Shown here in pieces: positions 16,930 to 24,975 of a DNA stretch of 64,000 bases. The position numbers and the translations under genes were made by a program. The notes below the pieces were generated by a model. It searched no databases, had not been told where the DNA came from, and saw nothing but the letters and a program-made list of their open reading frames with translations. Location: contig CAZQRA010000004.1 of NCBI GenBank assembly GCA_964595575.1, positions 1-64,000 of the forward strand, in the 5' to 3' direction. Within the stretch, counting starts at the first letter, position 1; every line of letters starts with the position of its first letter. The stretch is from PALSA-612 sp964595575 (lineage in GTDB: Bacteria; Actinomycetota; Thermoleophilia; Gaiellales; Gaiellaceae).

Positions 16930-18873
16930 GTGTCTTCGGTGACGGTCGAGCACGAGGTGCAGGCGCCCCCTCCGCGCCTCCCTCGGCGCGGGGCCAGGAT
17001 GCTCCTCGCCCCCTGGATTCGGCTGGTGTGGACGATCCCGCTCTTCTTCGGCATCGGGGCCGGGATCGTCTCGTTGGTTCGCTGGCTGGAGGGCTGGCAC
17101 CCCATCTGGCAGGGAAGCGTGCAGACCACGGTGGCTCTCGTCACCCTCCCCTTCGGCTTCCTGGCGGGCATCGGCGCCTTCGACTACTGGCTCGCCTACG
17201 CCATCGGGCAGCCGACCCGACCGGAGGACCACTCGAGCCACGGAGCGCGAAGCTGGCGCGACTACTTCCGGGTGAACACCGATCACAAGGTGATCGGCAT
17301 CCAGTACATCGCCGCCAACATCTTCTTCCTCATCGCCGGCGGCCTCATGGCCATGCTCTTCCGCGCGGAGCTGGCCGAGCCGGGCATGCAGTACGTGAGC
17401 ACGCAGACCTTCAACGGGCTCGTCTCCGTCCACGCCGCCCTCATGATCTTCCTCGTCATCGTCCCCGTCTTCGCCGGGATCGGCAACTACGTGATCCCGC
17501 TCATGATCGGGGCCCCCGACATGGCCTTCCCGCGCCTCAATGCTCTTTCCTTCTGGCTGCTGCCGATAGCGGGGATCATGATGCTGGCGAGCTTCCTCGT
17601 CCCTGGGGGGGCCTTCGCCACCGGCTGGACGAGCTACGCGCCTCTGGCCAGCCACCAGCCCCTGGGCCAGGTGTTCTTCAACATGGGCGTCCAGTGGGCG
17701 GGGGCCTCCTCGATCATGACCGCCCTCAACTTCCTGGTGACCATCATCACCATGCGGGCGCCGGGGATGACCTTCTGGCGCATGCCGCTCCTCGTCTGGG
17801 CCAACTTCACCACCTCCACGCTGGTCGTGCTGGCCACGCCCTTCATCGCCGGCTCCCAGTTCTTCGTGATGTTCGACCGCATCATGCACACGAACTTCTT
17901 CGAGCCGGACGCGGGCGGCTACGTCCTCGGCTACCAGCACATCTTCTGGTTCTACTCCCACCCGGCCGTCTACATCATGCTCCTGCCCGGGTTCGGGATC
18001 ATCTCCGAGGTCATCTCCACCTTCGCCCGCAAGCCCATCTTCGGCTACCGGCTGATGGCCCTGTCCCTGGTCGCCATCCTCGTCCTCGGCTTCTCGGTGT
18101 GGGCGCACCACATGTTCGTGGCCGGCATGGCTCCCTGGCTACGGGTGCCGATGATGGTGACGACCCTCCTCATCGCCGTCCCCACCGGGATCAAGGTGTT
18201 CAGCTGGCTTGCCACCCTGTGGGAGGGCAGGATCCGGTTCACGACCCCGATGCTGTTCGCCCTCGGCTTCATCGCCAACTTCCTCATCGGGGGCCTCTCC
18301 GGCGTCTACCTGGGGTCGGTGCCCATCGACATCCACGTCTCCGACACCTACTTCGTGGTCGCCCACATCCACTACGTCCTCTTCGGGGGGTCGCTCCTCA
18401 CCATCTTCGCCGGCCTCTACTACTGGTTCCCCAAGATGACCGGGCGCATGTACGACGAGCGGCTGGGGAAGATCCACTTCTGGATCACGATCGTGGCCAT
18501 GAACCTGACCTTCTTCCCCATGCACTGGCTGGGGCTGCAGGGAATGCCGCGGCGGGTGGCCGACTACGAGGACCGGTTCAGCGACTTGAACCTGCTCATC
18601 TCCATCTCCTCGTTCGTGCTCGGCGTCTCCATCGTCCTCTTCCTCTACAACATCGTCGTCAGCTGGGCCCGGGGCCCGCGGGCAGAGGCCAATCCCTGGC
18701 GGGCCCGCTCTATCGAGTGGCAGGTGTCCTCCCCGCCCCCGATCTTCAACTTCGACGAGATCCCCCAGGTGGTGGGGGGGCCGTACGAGTACGGGGTGGA
18801 GGGGGCGAGGCACGCCGTCTTCTCCGGGAACGGGGCGGTCAAGCTCGAGCCCGCCGAGAAGGCAAGGCACTAG
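16930..18873 (+). CDS. ctaD: Cytochrome c oxidase subunit I (A2-type signature)
   Basis: Catalytic heme-copper subunit, about 647 residues, with a 100-residue N-terminal extension carrying two extra hydrophobic segments before the core 12 TMs. Low-spin heme ligand His in SVHAALMIF, CuB ligands HPAVY and WAHHMF, and the late HVSDTYFVVAHIHYVLFGG pair. Helix VI reads FYSHPAVYIML: the YS motif replaces the Glu of classical A1 enzymes, as in A2 oxidases, while the His-Tyr pair is kept. GTG 16930 is chosen because AAAGGAGG ends 4 nt before it. An in-frame GTG at 16915 would place that Shine-Dalgarno inside the gene. Confidence 0.95.
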   Translation: MSSVTVEHEVQAPPPRLPRRGARMLLAPWIRLVWTIPLFFGIGAGIVSLVRWLEGWHPIWQGSVQTTVALVTLPFGFLAGIGAFDYWLAYAIGQPTRPEDHSSHGARSWRDYFRVNTDHKVIGIQYIAANIFFLIAGGLMAMLFRAELAEPGMQYVSTQTFNGLVSVHAALMIFLVIVPVFAGIGNYVIPLMIGAPDMAFPRLNALSFWLLPIAGIMMLASFLVPGGAFATGWTSYAPLASHQPLGQVFFNMGVQWAGASSIMTALNFLVTIITMRAPGMTFWRMPLLVWANFTTSTLVVLATPFIAGSQFFVMFDRIMHTNFFEPDAGGYVLGYQHIFWFYSHPAVYIMLLPGFGIISEVISTFARKPIFGYRLMALSLVAILVLGFSVWAHHMFVAGMAPWLRVPMMVTTLLIAVPTGIKVFSWLATLWEGRIRFTTPMLFALGFIANFLIGGLSGVYLGSVPIDIHVSDTYFVVAHIHYVLFGGSLLTIFAGLYYWFPKMTGRMYDERLGKIHFWITIVAMNLTFFPMHWLGLQGMPRRVADYEDRFSDLNLLISISSFVLGVSIVLFLYNIVVSWARGPRAEANPWRARSIEWQVSSPPPIFNFDEIPQVVGGPYEYGVEGARHAVFSGNGAVKLEPAEKARH

Positions 18874-19719
18874 GTGGACGAGCGACGACACGTCCTCGTG
18901 GTGGCCAACGAGACCGTGGCCGGCCGGAGCCTGGTCGAGGTCTTGCTCAGGCGCGCGGAGTCAGGGCCCTTGCGGGTGACGGTCGTCTCTCCCATCACGC
19001 ATCCCCGGGAGGGGTACCTCGTGTACGAGGACACGCGCCGAGCGGCGGCTAGGCGCCGGCTGGACAAGACGCTGGCCCTGCTCCGCGACCACGACATCCC
19101 CGCCGACGGCCTCGTGGTCGATGCCGACCCGGTGGAGGCGGTCAGAGACGCCTTCCGCCAGCTCGATCCTCCGCCGGAGGAGGTGGTGGTGTCCACGCAC
19201 CCGGAGAGCCGCTCGGGGTGGCTTCGCCGCCACGTGGTCGAGCGCATCCGCCAGGCGGTGGAGGTGCCGGTGGAGCACGTGGTGGTCGACCTCAGGCGGG
19301 AGGGAGGCGAGGCCAACGTGCTGGTGGTGGCCAACGAGACGGTGGTGGGACGACCGCTGCTCGAGGCGATCCGGGAGCGGGCTCGGCGATCGCCCGCCAG
19401 CTTCCTCATCGTCTGTCCCCAGAGCGACCTCTCCATGTCCGCCCACCCCGAGGCAGAGAGGCGCCTGCGACGGGCGCTCGGCGTGTTGCGGAGCGAGGGG
19501 ATCGACGCCCACGGCCAGATCGCCCACCCCGACCCCTTCACCGCCGCTCTCCATGCCGTCCGCGACGAGCGGGTGGACGAGATCATCGTGTCCACCTTCC
19601 CCGGGGCCAAGCTCTCCCGGTGGCTCCGCGGCCACCTGGTAGAGCGCCTGCGCAAGGAGACCGGCCTGCCAGTGACGCACGTCGAGGTGGCGCCCGAGCG
19701 GGAGGAGGCGCTCGTCTGA
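18874..19719 (+). CDS. Tandem UspA-like domain protein in the oxidase operon
   Basis: 281 residues, soluble, consisting of two similar halves (about 1-142 and 147-281). Each half starts with (V)LVVANETVxGRxL, has a middle RRLxxxL.LLR and ends with an (E)(I/V)(I/V)VST(H/F)P....WLR segment and a final strand (PVEHVVVDL / PVTHVEV). The fold order resembles universal-stress-protein domains, but the G-2x-G-9x-G(S/T) ATP loop is absent. Start GTG 18874 follows the ctaD stop directly and the end overlaps ctaE (TGATG), so it is translated with the oxidase. Function unknown; an assembly or regulatory role for the oxidase is inference. Confidence 0.75.
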   Translation: MDERRHVLVVANETVAGRSLVEVLLRRAESGPLRVTVVSPITHPREGYLVYEDTRRAAARRRLDKTLALLRDHDIPADGLVVDADPVEAVRDAFRQLDPPPEEVVVSTHPESRSGWLRRHVVERIRQAVEVPVEHVVVDLRREGGEANVLVVANETVVGRPLLEAIRERARRSPASFLIVCPQSDLSMSAHPEAERRLRRALGVLRSEGIDAHGQIAHPDPFTAALHAVRDERVDEIIVSTFPGAKLSRWLRGHLVERLRKETGLPVTHVEVAPEREEALV

Positions 19720-20321
19720 TGGAGGCCCACGCCCAGGCCCACGCCCACGCCGCTCACCCTCCGGCGGCCCACGTCAGTTCCCGGATCGACGCCCGCGTGC
19801 TGGGCATGTTTTTGTTCATCGCCTCCGAGGCGATGCTCTTCGGCTCGTTCTTCGCGGCCTACTTCTTCGTGCGTGTGGTGAACGGCTACCCCTGGCCGCC
19901 GGAGGGGGACCACCTACCGGTGCTGGTGGCCGGCGTGAACACGGCCATCCTCGTCACCTCCAGCTTCACCATGCACTGGGCGCTGCAGTCGATCAAGCGG
20001 GGGAATCGAGCGGGGCTGCAGGCGGGGCTCGTCCTCACCCTGCTCATGGGGCTGACCTTCCTCCTCACCCAGATCGTTGAGTACGCGCGGGTCGGCTTCG
20101 CCCCCCGCGACAACGCCTTCGCCACCATCTTCTACGGCCTGACCGGCCTGCACGGGGGACACGTGTTCGTGGGCCTGACCCTGCTCCTCTTCGCCACCAT
20201 CCGCGCCTTTCGCGGCCACTTCTCGCCCCAGCACCACCACGGGGTGGAGATCCCCGGCATCTACTGGCACTTCGTGGACGTGATGTGGATCGTCGTCTAC
20301 ACGACGGTCTACCTCATCTGA
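19719..20321 (+). CDS. ctaE: Cytochrome c oxidase subunit III
   Basis: 200-residue, five-TM form of CoxC. His-rich N-terminus (MEAHAQAHAHAAHPPAAH), then FLFIASEAMLFGSFFAAYFF with the conserved Glu, TGLHGGHVFVGL, and terminal YWHFVDVMWIVVYTTVYL. Start ATG 19719 overlaps the previous stop (TGATG). It sits between the two Usp-like genes in the oxidase operon. No heme-copper cofactor; structural and oxygen-channel subunit. Confidence 0.94.
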   Translation: MEAHAQAHAHAAHPPAAHVSSRIDARVLGMFLFIASEAMLFGSFFAAYFFVRVVNGYPWPPEGDHLPVLVAGVNTAILVTSSFTMHWALQSIKRGNRAGLQAGLVLTLLMGLTFLLTQIVEYARVGFAPRDNAFATIFYGLTGLHGGHVFVGLTLLLFATIRAFRGHFSPQHHHGVEIPGIYWHFVDVMWIVVYTTVYLI

Positions 20322-20328
20322 GGGGGCG

Positions 20329-20991
20329 ATGGCTCGGCGCAACCCCTTCCGGACGGAGGCCGAGGCCTTCCGTCTGCTCCTCTTCTCCTTGGTCGCCTTC
20401 GCCGCCATCGCCCTCGCCAGCATCCTCGGAGGCTGGGAGGCAGGGGTGCCGGTGTGGGCGCTGGTGACGGCGGCTGCCCTCTGGTACTACCTTCGCCCCC
20501 TCTCCGAGCCGGTGGTACGCCAGGCCCCTCCCCACGTGGGAGCCCCCGACGAGCGCCGCGTCCTCGTGGTCGCCAACGAGACCCTCCGCGGGCGTGTGCT
20601 CGAGGAGGAGGTGTGCCGCAAGTGCGCGGGCGCCAAGACCCAGGTTCTCGTGGTGGCTCCGGCCCTGACCGACCCCGTCCGCCACTGGGTGTCGGACATC
20701 GACCCGGGCCGGGCGGCCGCGTCCGCGCGGCTGGGGGAGACCTTGGCCCGCCTCCGCGAGCTCGGAATCGAGGCCAGGGGCGAGATCGGCGATCCCGACC
20801 CGCTGCAGGCGATCGAGGATGCCCTCCGCACCTTCGGGGCGGACGAGATCGTCATCTCCACCCACCCCGAGGGGCGGTCGAGCTGGCTGGAGCGGGGAGT
20901 GGTGGAGGCGGCGAGGAAGCGGTTCGCCCTCCCCATCACCCACGTCGTGGTCGACTTGGCGGCGGAGAGAGAGGCGAGGCCGGCGGGCTGA
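20329..20991 (+). CDS. Two-TM protein with C-terminal UspA-like domain
   Basis: 220 residues. Residues about 15-60 form two TM helices (FRLLLFSLVAFAAIALASI and VPVWALVTAAALWYYLRPL), resembling a small oxidase subunit IV. From residue 80 it has the same Usp-like domain as both halves of the gene at 18874-19719: VLVVANETLRGRVLEEEV, EIVISTHPEGRSSWLERGVV, PITHVVVDL. A CRKC pair at about residues 98-101 is unique to this copy. Start ATG has GAGGGGG 5-6 nt upstream. Last gene of the oxidase operon; converges with a cytochrome c gene. The fusion suggests membrane anchoring of the Usp domain at the oxidase. Confidence 0.75.
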   Translation: MARRNPFRTEAEAFRLLLFSLVAFAAIALASILGGWEAGVPVWALVTAAALWYYLRPLSEPVVRQAPPHVGAPDERRVLVVANETLRGRVLEEEVCRKCAGAKTQVLVVAPALTDPVRHWVSDIDPGRAAASARLGETLARLRELGIEARGEIGDPDPLQAIEDALRTFGADEIVISTHPEGRSSWLERGVVEAARKRFALPITHVVVDLAAEREARPAG

Positions 20992-20998
20992 GGCCGGG

Positions 20999-21658
20999 CT
21001 ACCTCCCGGCCGCCGAGGCCACGTACTCCGCTACCGCTCGAATCTGCTGCTCGCTGAGCTGGCCCTTGAAGGGGGGCATGACCCCCTTGCCGTTCGTTAC
21101 CCGATCGATCGCCAGCTCCACGCTGGGCTTGGCCTGGTCGAGATCGGGCCCCACACTGCCGGTCGAGCCGGCGTCGGCCAGGGTATGGCAGCTTCCGCAG
21201 CCTGCCTGGGCGAAGATCTCCTTCCCCTCGGTGGCGGCGATGCCGCCGCCGCCCCCCTCCGGGGTCTTTCCTGCCACCGAGGCCACGTAGGAGGCGACCG
21301 CCTCCACGTCGTCTCCGGTGACGAGGTTGGCGGGCATGCCGGGGGCGCCGGTGGGCGTCTTCGAGACCGGGTGGCGGATCTGGCCGGCGACGACGTCGCG
21401 GATCGAGCTCTCGTCGAAGCCTTGGGCCCGCACCGCCCGGAAGGCGTCGTCGAGGTTAGGCCCGATGGTGCCTCGGGCCCCGGCGTCGGCCAAGGTGTGG
21501 CAGCTCGCGCACTTCTGGGAGAAGAGCTCCTTGCCTCGCTGAGTGTCGCCGGTGCGGGCCACCCCCCCGCCGCAGGCAGACCCGCCCAGGGCGAGGGCGA
21601 GGGCGAGCAGGGCGGCGCCGACGGCGGGCGGTCGTCTTCTCGCGGGGGGCGCTGGCAC
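20999..21658 (-). CDS. Diheme c-type cytochrome lipoprotein
   Basis: 219 residues. Signal sequence with lipobox LGGSAC (Cys about 29), then two homologous class I cytochrome c domains with heme motifs CASCH and CGSCH, each followed by TLADAG.. and a distal Met candidate (GAPGMPANL; GVMPPFKGQ). The duplication is recent-looking, as both CxxCH sites are followed by the same TLADAG. Faces the oxidase operon 8 nt from its end, so it is a likely membrane-anchored electron donor to the aa3-type oxidase. GTG start. Confidence 0.9.
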   Translation of the reverse strand: MPAPPARRRPPAVGAALLALALALGGSACGGGVARTGDTQRGKELFSQKCASCHTLADAGARGTIGPNLDDAFRAVRAQGFDESSIRDVVAGQIRHPVSKTPTGAPGMPANLVTGDDVEAVASYVASVAGKTPEGGGGGIAATEGKEIFAQAGCGSCHTLADAGSTGSVGPDLDQAKPSVELAIDRVTNGKGVMPPFKGQLSEQQIRAVAEYVASAAGR

Positions 21659-21668
21659 GCGGGCGAGT

Positions 21669-22571
21669 CTACCCCGTCTTCCTCTGCGTCCTCGCGGGGA
21701 CCTGCTTCGTGCCTGCCTGCTCCTTCCTCAGCTCGCGGAGTCGCCTGCGGACGTCGGGGGCGAAGGAGTCGTCGGGGAAGCGGCGCAGGAACCGCTCGTA
21801 GGCGGCGATCGCCACCTGGGGACGGCGGGCCTGCTGGTCGGCGTACTGGGCGTACTGGAAGAGGGCGGTGGGATCGTCCGGCTGGAGGTCGGCCAGCTTC
21901 CGGTACGTGGCGAGGGCATCCTCGACGGCGGCCTGGAGGCGGCCCGCGGCCTCCGCGTAGCGTTGCTCGGTCTGGGAGGCGATGGCCTGGGTGATGGGAT
22001 CCTGGTAGGCCTGCACCGCCCGGCCAAGGCTGGTCGTGGGGTCGAGCCCGAAGAGATCGCCGGGAACGCGGGTCTGCATCTCCGAGAGCGCCGTCTGGAC
22101 GGCGACCGCCTGCTCCTGGGCCTCCGTCTGGTAGAGCGTGGCGAGCTGGTTCAGGGCCTCCACGCTCCTCGGCTGGAGGGCCAGGAAGCTCTCGTAGGCC
22201 TCGATCGCCTCCTGGGTACGGCCCTCGCTCTGCAGCTTGGTGGCGAGATCGGTGACGGCGGTGAGGTCGCGGGGGTTCTCGGCCACCTTCTTCTGCAGGC
22301 TGGAGAGGGAGGGGCCGGAGGAGCCGCTGAACACGCTACTGAAGACGTCCCCGAGACCGCTGTTCCCGGAGCCCACCCCCAGGAAGACGAAGCTGCCCCC
22401 GAAGACGACGGCCAGGAAGACGAACGCCCACTTGGCCTGACGGCGGAGACGGCCGAAGAAGAGCTGCTGGTCGAGGGTCTGGTCGCGACCACCTCCCCGC
22501 TCGGCCGCTACAGGCCGAGGAGCCTGCCTCGGGCCTCGCTTCCTCTTTGCTGCAGCTCGTGCCATGGCCAC
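21669..22571 (-). CDS. TPR-repeat membrane-anchored protein
   Basis: 300 residues: basic N-terminus, one TM (about 50-70, WAFVFLAVVFGGSFVFLGVG), then TPR-like helices (TAVTDLATKLQSEGRTQEAI; EALNQLATLYQ; ALFQYAQYADQQ; VAIAAYERFLRRFPDD). Probably a periplasmic scaffold. The start (ATG 22571 or 22565) lies inside the last 60 bases of the upstream amidohydrolase gene; no good later start exists before the TM. Ten bases separate its stop from the cytochrome c gene start, so they may be cotranscribed. Confidence 0.72.
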   Translation of the reverse strand: MAMARAAAKRKRGPRQAPRPVAAERGGGRDQTLDQQLFFGRLRRQAKWAFVFLAVVFGGSFVFLGVGSGNSGLGDVFSSVFSGSSGPSLSSLQKKVAENPRDLTAVTDLATKLQSEGRTQEAIEAYESFLALQPRSVEALNQLATLYQTEAQEQAVAVQTALSEMQTRVPGDLFGLDPTTSLGRAVQAYQDPITQAIASQTEQRYAEAAGRLQAAVEDALATYRKLADLQPDDPTALFQYAQYADQQARRPQVAIAAYERFLRRFPDDSFAPDVRRRLRELRKEQAGTKQVPARTQRKTG

Positions 22572-23788
22572 GTCTCCCGCTCGTAGCGTACCTCTCCGTC
22601 GACCACCGTCGCGACCACCCGCTCGGGGGAGCCGCCTAGGACGACCGCCGTGGCCGGATCCTCCCAGGGGACGAAGGGGGTCTCCTCCAGGGAGACGATG
22701 GCGAGGTCGGCGAGCTTTCCCGGCTCCAGGGTCCCGACCTCGTCCCCCAGGCCGAGGGCGCGGGCAGAGCCGAGCGTGGCCAGCTCGAGGGCGCGGGCGG
22801 CGGGCATGGCCTGCGGGCGGCCGCCGGCGAGGCGGGCGAGCGCCACCGCCGCCCTCATCTCCGCGAACACGTCGAAGGAGGGGACGGAGGCTGGGCTATC
22901 GGTGCCCAGGCCGACCCGGGCGCCGGCGGCGAGGAGGTCGGCTACGGGAGCGATGCCGCAGCCGAGGAAAGCGTTGGAGCGCGGGCAGTGGACGACCCCG
23001 GCCCCGCTTGCGGCGAGGAGGGCGATCTCGTGGGCGTCGAGGTGGACGCAGTGGGCAGCGGAGAGGAGCGGGCCCAGGACCTGGAGCTCCGCCAGTAGCC
23101 GCACCCCGCTCGCTCCCGGCGGGGGCACGAGGACCTCCCCCAGGGCGGCGAGCGGGCCCGTGCCTACTCGCAGCCACTCGAGCTCTGCCTCGGTCTCGCT
23201 CAGGTGGGTGGCGAGGGGAAGCTCGAGCTCCGCGCAGGCCTCGTACACCCGGGCCGAGCAGGTGTAGGGGGCGTGGGGGGAGACGCCCAGGCGGACCCCG
23301 TCGGAGAGGGCGGGCTCCACCCTCTCCCGCAGCTCCCGGAAGCGCTCCAGAGCCCGGCCGGGGTCGGTACCGAAGACCTCGAGGAAGACCACCGCCCTCA
23401 GCCCCAGCTCGGCGCAGGCCAGGGCGCCGGCGCCGGTGAAGCTGGCGTCGGCGACCGTGGTCACGCCCGAGGCCAGGCACTGGGCGGCCCCCAGGCGGGC
23501 GATGGCCACGGCGTCGTCGAGGCCGATCCTGCGCTTGCGGGAGACGTGGGTCTCCATCCAGGCGGGGAAGGGAAGCCCGTCCCCGAACCCCGCGTACACC
23601 GCGTACTCGAGGTGGGCGTGGGCGTTGACGAACCCGGGCAGGATGACGGCTCCCGGGTAGCGCCGCCCCCAGCCGAGCTGCCGGGCAGGCCCGACGGCGG
23701 CGATCCGCCCGGCCTCGATCCTCACCGTGCCGTCGCGGATGGGAGGGCTGCCGATCGGCAGGACCCAGTCGGCGGAGAAGGCCTCCAC
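22508..23788 (-). CDS. Amidohydrolase, cytosine/aminofutalosine deaminase-like
   Basis: 426 residues of the metal-dependent amidohydrolase superfamily: VNAHAHLEY (HxH metal ligands), SPHAPYTCS, ATHLSETEAEL (His), AHCVHLD and LGTDSPASVPSFD (metal Asp). The LEYAVYAGFGDG and FPAWMETHVSRKR stretch resembles aminodeoxyfutalosine deaminases (MqnX) of the futalosine menaquinone route, but no other mqn gene is in view; S-adenosylhomocysteine or chlorohydrolase-type deaminases are alternatives. GTG 23788 lies 7 nt after the tatA stop. Confidence 0.75.
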   Translation of the reverse strand: MEAFSADWVLPIGSPPIRDGTVRIEAGRIAAVGPARQLGWGRRYPGAVILPGFVNAHAHLEYAVYAGFGDGLPFPAWMETHVSRKRRIGLDDAVAIARLGAAQCLASGVTTVADASFTGAGALACAELGLRAVVFLEVFGTDPGRALERFRELRERVEPALSDGVRLGVSPHAPYTCSARVYEACAELELPLATHLSETEAELEWLRVGTGPLAALGEVLVPPPGASGVRLLAELQVLGPLLSAAHCVHLDAHEIALLAASGAGVVHCPRSNAFLGCGIAPVADLLAAGARVGLGTDSPASVPSFDVFAEMRAAVALARLAGGRPQAMPAARALELATLGSARALGLGDEVGTLEPGKLADLAIVSLEETPFVPWEDPATAVVLGGSPERVVATVVDGEVRYERETWPWHELQQRGSEARGRLLGL

Positions 23789-23795
23789 CGAGAGG

Positions 23796-24038
23796 CTAGG
23801 CGGTGCGGTCGCGCTCTCGCTCGGAGGCGGCGGCCACCGGCTCATCCTCCTCCACCACGGTCGCCTGGAGCTCGGCCGGTGCCGTGCTCTGGGACCGCTC
23901 CTCCTTGCCCGTGATGGCGTCCTTGAACTCCCGCATGCCCTTGCCCAGCCCTCGGCCGATCTCGGGCAGGCGGCGGGCCCCGAACACGAGCAGGATGATG
24001 AGGACGAGGATGACAAGCTCCCAAGGCCCGATCGGCAT
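23796..24038 (-). CDS. tatA: Twin-arginine translocase subunit TatA
   Basis: 80-residue TatA: one TM (PWELVILVLIILLVFGARRLPEIGRGLGKG) with the conserved FGxxxLPExG hinge, then an amphipathic helix (MREFKDAIT) and an acidic/polar tail. Forms the Tat export pore for folded proteins. ATG 24038 chosen; a -10-like TACCCT (plus 24045-24050) lies 6 nt upstream, consistent with a leaderless start. tatBC are not nearby. Confidence 0.92.
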   Translation of the reverse strand: MPIGPWELVILVLIILLVFGARRLPEIGRGLGKGMREFKDAITGKEERSQSTAPAELQATVVEEDEPVAAASERERDRTA

Positions 24039-24044
24039 AGCCGA

Positions 24045-24050
24045 AGGGTA
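24045..24050 (-). promoter_or_regulatory. -10-like TACCCT for tatA
   Basis: Six nt separate this minus-strand hexamer from the tatA ATG, with no room for a Shine-Dalgarno. Diverges from the suf promoter region. Confidence 0.4.
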
Positions 24051-24100
24051 GCACCCCCTCGTCGATCTCGCCCCTCCCCGGCCGAGGGGCAGGGTTCGGC

Positions 24101-24106
24101 TACACT
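24101..24106 (+). promoter_or_regulatory. -10-like TACACT upstream of sufC
   Basis: TACACT is a fair -10 match. It would give a 5' UTR of about 50 nt for sufC, which, unlike many neighbours, carries a Shine-Dalgarno (AAGGAG, about 20 nt before the GTG, and AAAGGA nearer). I see no convincing regulator site. Confidence 0.35.
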
Positions 24107-24162
24107 GTGGCACAAGCGGAGGACGAGTCTCGCTTCATCCCAAGGAGAAAGGACGCACCAAC

Positions 24163-24975
24163 GTGGCTCTGCTCGAGCTTCGGAACCTCCACGTCGCCCT
24201 CGAGGACGGCACCGAGATCGTGAAGGGTGTCGACCTGGCCGTGGACACGAACGAGGTACACGCTGTCATGGGGCCGAACGGGTCGGGCAAGTCGACCCTG
24301 GCCTATGCTGTCATGGGCCACCCGGCCTACCAGGTGACCGAGGGCCAGATCGTCTTCGACGGCGAGGACATCACCGAGCTCGGGGCCGACGAGCGAGCCC
24401 AGCGGGGTCTCTTCCTCGCCTTCCAGTACCCGCATGCCGTCCCGGGGGTAACGGTGACGAGCTTCCTGCGGGCGGCCATCAACGCCGTCCGCAAGGCCCG
24501 GGCCGGCGGCGTCGACGACCCCATCCCCATCCCCGAGTTCCGCAAGGAGCTCCAGGCGGCCATGGAGCGCCTCAAGGTGCCCCGCGACCTGGCTCAGCGC
24601 TACGTCAACGACGGCTTCTCGGGCGGGGAGCGCAAGCGGGTGGAGGTGCTGCAGATGGCGATGCTCAAGCCCCGCATGGCCATCTTGGACGAGACCGATA
24701 CCGGCCTCGACATCGATGCCCTCAAGGTCGTCGCCCACGGCGTCCGCTCGTTGGTGGGGCCATCCATGGGGGCGCTCGTCATCACCCACTACCAGCGGAT
24801 CCTCAACTACATCCAGCCCGACTTCGTGCACGTGTTCGTCGACGGCCGCATCGTCGAGGAGGGAGGCCCCGAGCTTGCCCACCGGCTGGAGGCCGAGGGC
24901 TACGAGCCGTTCCTGCCCGCCGGCGTCAGCCTCTCCTCCGATTCTGGCTCCGACTCTGGAGGTGAGACGCGGTGA
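24163..24975 (+). CDS. sufC: Fe-S cluster assembly ATPase SufC
   Basis: ABC-type ATPase of the SufBCD scaffold. 270 residues: Walker A GPNGSGKST, Q-loop FQYPHAVPG, signature FSGGERKR, Walker B AILDETDTGLD, and H-loop VITHYQR, all matching SufC. A C-terminal Ser/Asp/Gly tail is added. GTG start. The end overlaps sufB by 4 nt (GTGA). Here sufC leads the operon (order C-B-D). Confidence 0.96.
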   Translation: MALLELRNLHVALEDGTEIVKGVDLAVDTNEVHAVMGPNGSGKSTLAYAVMGHPAYQVTEGQIVFDGEDITELGADERAQRGLFLAFQYPHAVPGVTVTSFLRAAINAVRKARAGGVDDPIPIPEFRKELQAAMERLKVPRDLAQRYVNDGFSGGERKRVEVLQMAMLKPRMAILDETDTGLDIDALKVVAHGVRSLVGPSMGALVITHYQRILNYIQPDFVHVFVDGRIVEEGGPELAHRLEAEGYEPFLPAGVSLSSDSGSDSGGETR

